Position numbers and translations under genes: made by a program
Shown here: positions 40,913 through 42,896 of the stretch, piece by piece
How the letters are laid out: each line of letters starts with the position of its first letter
Numbering within the stretch: the stretch's first letter is position 1
The notes under the pieces: model-generated
What the model was told of the DNA's origin: nothing
Databases searched by the model: none
The model's input: the letters and a program-made list of their open reading frames with translations, nothing else
NCBI RefSeq assembly: GCF_000313135.1
Contig: NW_004457611.1
Span: 14,027 to 56,922, forward strand
Direction: 5' to 3'
Length of the DNA: 42,896 nucleotides
Source of the DNA: Acanthamoeba castellanii str. Neff
Taxonomy: Eukaryota > Discosea > Longamoebia > Acanthamoebidae

Positions 40913-41588
40913 GGCGAGCTGGGTCCACTTCACATCACCGTTCACGGCCTCATGGTGGCCTCCACCCGTCTGGTCGCCGAGTTTGTACAAACAACATCAT
41001 CAACCATATAGATAACAGATAACAGATAATAGACATCAAACGCAAAGAAGGGAAGTCGGCCAGGTGTGTTCGGTGTTGTTCTTCTACTTCTTTGGGTTCA
41101 CCCAGCGACGACCGCAACTGTTCGACAAGAAGGCGCAGAGAAGAGCGCAAAGTGGGTGACCGGTCTGGCGCATGAGACGTCGTGTAGATGGTGAACAAGT
41201 TCTTCCCTCGTTGAAGTTCCGGTTGATATGAACTGTACTTCCCAGCCTAGGCAGCCCACTTTTAGGGTTGAGGCCCACGTGTGACCCCGACCAATCACCC
41301 GCAAGCCTTTAAGCTTGGCGACAGGAATGTGAGGCAGTCAAATTTTGAATGGAATGCTGCCAAGGAATGTCACAGCCCTGCATCTTGAAATTGAGACAAC
41401 CATGGGAGCTCCACAGCCAGCTTCTCAAGCTCTCCAGCTACCCACCTTGACACTACCACCACTCCAGATCTTCAGCACTGCTGCACTTCAGCTCAGTCCA
41501 TAATCTATCTTTCTTCCATCTGTAGTAGCCCCAAAAATCTCGTGTAGTGTCATCTTGCGAGTAGTGATAGATAGTTTAAGGACAAAAG
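40913..41588. other. intergenic, no gene supported
   Basis: Holds the GATA 3' UTR (AT-rich, 40995-41035) and the upstream region of the actin-binding gene. Short minus-strand frames are not supported by any feature. Confidence 0.5.
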
Positions 41589-42896
41589 ATGAAGAAGGCA
41601 GGGCTTACCAGCGAGGACATGGGCCGCGCGGGCGAGGAAAAGCGCGACTGGGTGGCTGTCCAGCAGCGCACCTTCACGCGCTGGGTCAACCAGCAGCTGG
41701 CCCGACGGGGCGGCCAGGTCACCGACCTCCTGCAAGATCTGCCCGACGGCATTCACCTCATCCATCTCGTTGAGGAGCTCTCTGGTGCTCTTCTCAAAGG
41801 GTACTATAGCCCCCCCCCCATCGTCTTCTCTCTTTTGCGTTGCTTCTTTGTTTTCTTTTTTTGTTCTTGGTGTTATTTGCTTTGTAAAACTTGGTTTTTG
41901 TTTTGTTTGTTTTTGTATTTATTTTGTTGACCCATTGGCGTTTGTCGGGCGTGGCGCAGGTACTCGGGCCGACCGCGTATGCGGTTCGAGAAGCTGCAGA
42001 ACTGCATGCTCGCCCTGCAGGCCATCAAGAACGAGGGCATCTACCTCCTGGGCATCGGACCCGAAGGTGAGCGCTCACCTTCTTCTTCTTCGTTGTTATT
42101 TGTTTGTTTGTTTTTTGCTCAAACCAACCGCATCAATCACTAACCCCACAACACACACACACACACACACCAGACATCGTCGACCCCAACCTGAAGCTCA
42201 TCCTGGGTCTGATCTGGACTCTCATCCTCCACTACCATCTCCAGGGCGGCGCTGGTCTCACCAGCCGAGGTCTCTCCTTTACCACTTCTTCACCGTGAGA
42301 TTCCTTGAATTCCGTTCTAAGCTGCGTGCTGCGTGTGCGTGTGCGGTGTGTGGTGTGTGTGTCTGTGTCTGTGTCTCTGTGTGTGTGTCTGTGTGCGGTC
42401 GGCACGTGCGCACGCTAGGCGGTAACGGAGGCGAGATCACCGCGGCGGGCGCGAGCGGCGCCGGCACCAAGTCGGGCGGCGTGGCCAAGGGCGGTCCGGC
42501 GAGGGCCAGAGGCGCGGCCATGAAGAGCGAGCTGCTCGAGTGGGTCAAGTCCAAGTGCGAGCCCAAGGGCGTGCAGGTCACCAACTTCACCTCTTCGTGG
42601 CAGGTACGCACATCAAGCTCTGTCTACGCGCCTGGCGTGTGTCGTGTCGTGCCTTGCGTGTCGTCCGCACAACAGCTCACGGAGCTGGGCGCTGTGTGTG
42701 TTGTGTGTGTTGTGTGTGTTGTGTGTGTTGTGTGTGTTGTGTGTGTTGTGTGTGTTGTGTGTGTTGTGTGTGTTGTGTGTGTTGTGTGTGTGTGTGTGTG
42801 TGTGTAAATTGTAGGACGGTCTGGCGATTGCGGCCCTCGTGGAGAGCCTGCGCCCGTCCACGCTCGACCTGGAGGCCCTCAAGCAGCAGGTCAAGG
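41589..42896 (+). CDS. actin-binding protein with tandem calponin-homology domains (filamin/alpha-actinin type), 3' end outside window
   Basis: Exons: 41589-41800, 41960-42066, 42174-42254, 42419-42603, 42815-42896 (continues). CH1 runs from about residue 20 (DWVAVQQRTFTRWVNQQL, DLPDGIHLIHLVEELSG, RMRFEKLQNCMLALQAI, DIVDPNLKLILGLIWTLIL). A Gly/Ala-rich linker (GGNGGEITAAGASGAGTK) leads to CH2 (ELLEWVKSKC, VTNFTSSWQ, DGLAIAALVESLRP). The paired CH arrangement and the NLKLILGLIWTLILHY motif are those of filamin and alpha-actinin actin-binding heads, which crosslink F-actin in the cortex. Whether rod domains are filamin repeats or spectrin repeats cannot be seen. The third exon could instead end at other GT sites, but the one at 42254 is the only one found that keeps frame. 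Confidence 0.9.
42693..42805. repeat. (GTGTGTGTT)n nonamer tandem repeat in an intron
   Basis: About ten copies of a 9-bp unit ending in a pure GT run, inside the intron 42604-42814 of the actin-binding gene. Confidence 0.9.

Overview
The window is nuclear DNA of an intron-dense, gene-dense, GC-rich protist. The combination seen here fits Acanthamoeba, most likely A. castellanii or a close relative: short introns that mostly open with GTACGC or GTACGT, introns filled with GT- or CA-rich simple repeats, gaps of tens to hundreds of bases between genes, and a protein that matches the Jonah-type cyst wall lectins. The species call is inference from style and content. I spliced the genes by hand, and codon phase agrees across nearly all junctions listed.

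Layout: 1-225 (+) 3' end of a sedolisin (S53, TPP1-like) protease; 394-594 (+) a doubtful small secreted ORF; 1023-1454 (+) a secreted eight-cysteine protein, convergent with 1499-3240 (-), a secreted protein of a family I do not recognise. Then on + come PUS7 (3764-8469), a coiled-coil protein (9069-11388), a DBP3-like DEAD-box helicase (11947-14510), SYF2 (14687-15878), an F-box/ankyrin protein (16103-19564), topoisomerase IB (19708-21434) and a HEAT-like solenoid (21832-26118). On - lies an 18-exon secreted protein with three choice-of-anchor A domains (26250-32507) and a tRNA-Gly(GCC) (33012-33082). On + follow a mitochondrial-type adenylate kinase with a 7-nt microexon (33442-34879), a His/Ser-rich regulator without a recognisable DNA-binding domain (36340-38059), a GATA zinc-finger factor with the same C-terminal motif (40028-40912), and the 5' part of a filamin/actinin-type actin-binding protein (41589 to the end).

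The central + strand block is mainly RNA and genome maintenance (PUS7, DBP3-like, SYF2, TOP1). The secreted genes (1-3240 and 26250-32507) concern lysosomal, secretory or cyst wall functions. The neighbours do not look like an operon or a single pathway. The most unusual items are the microexon in the adenylate kinase P-loop, the tandem regulators sharing an RSDIYxLLN tail, a palindromic element carrying AATAAA on both strands between convergent genes, and several single-base frame breaks in otherwise conserved exons, which suggest either sequence errors or decayed or recoded genes.
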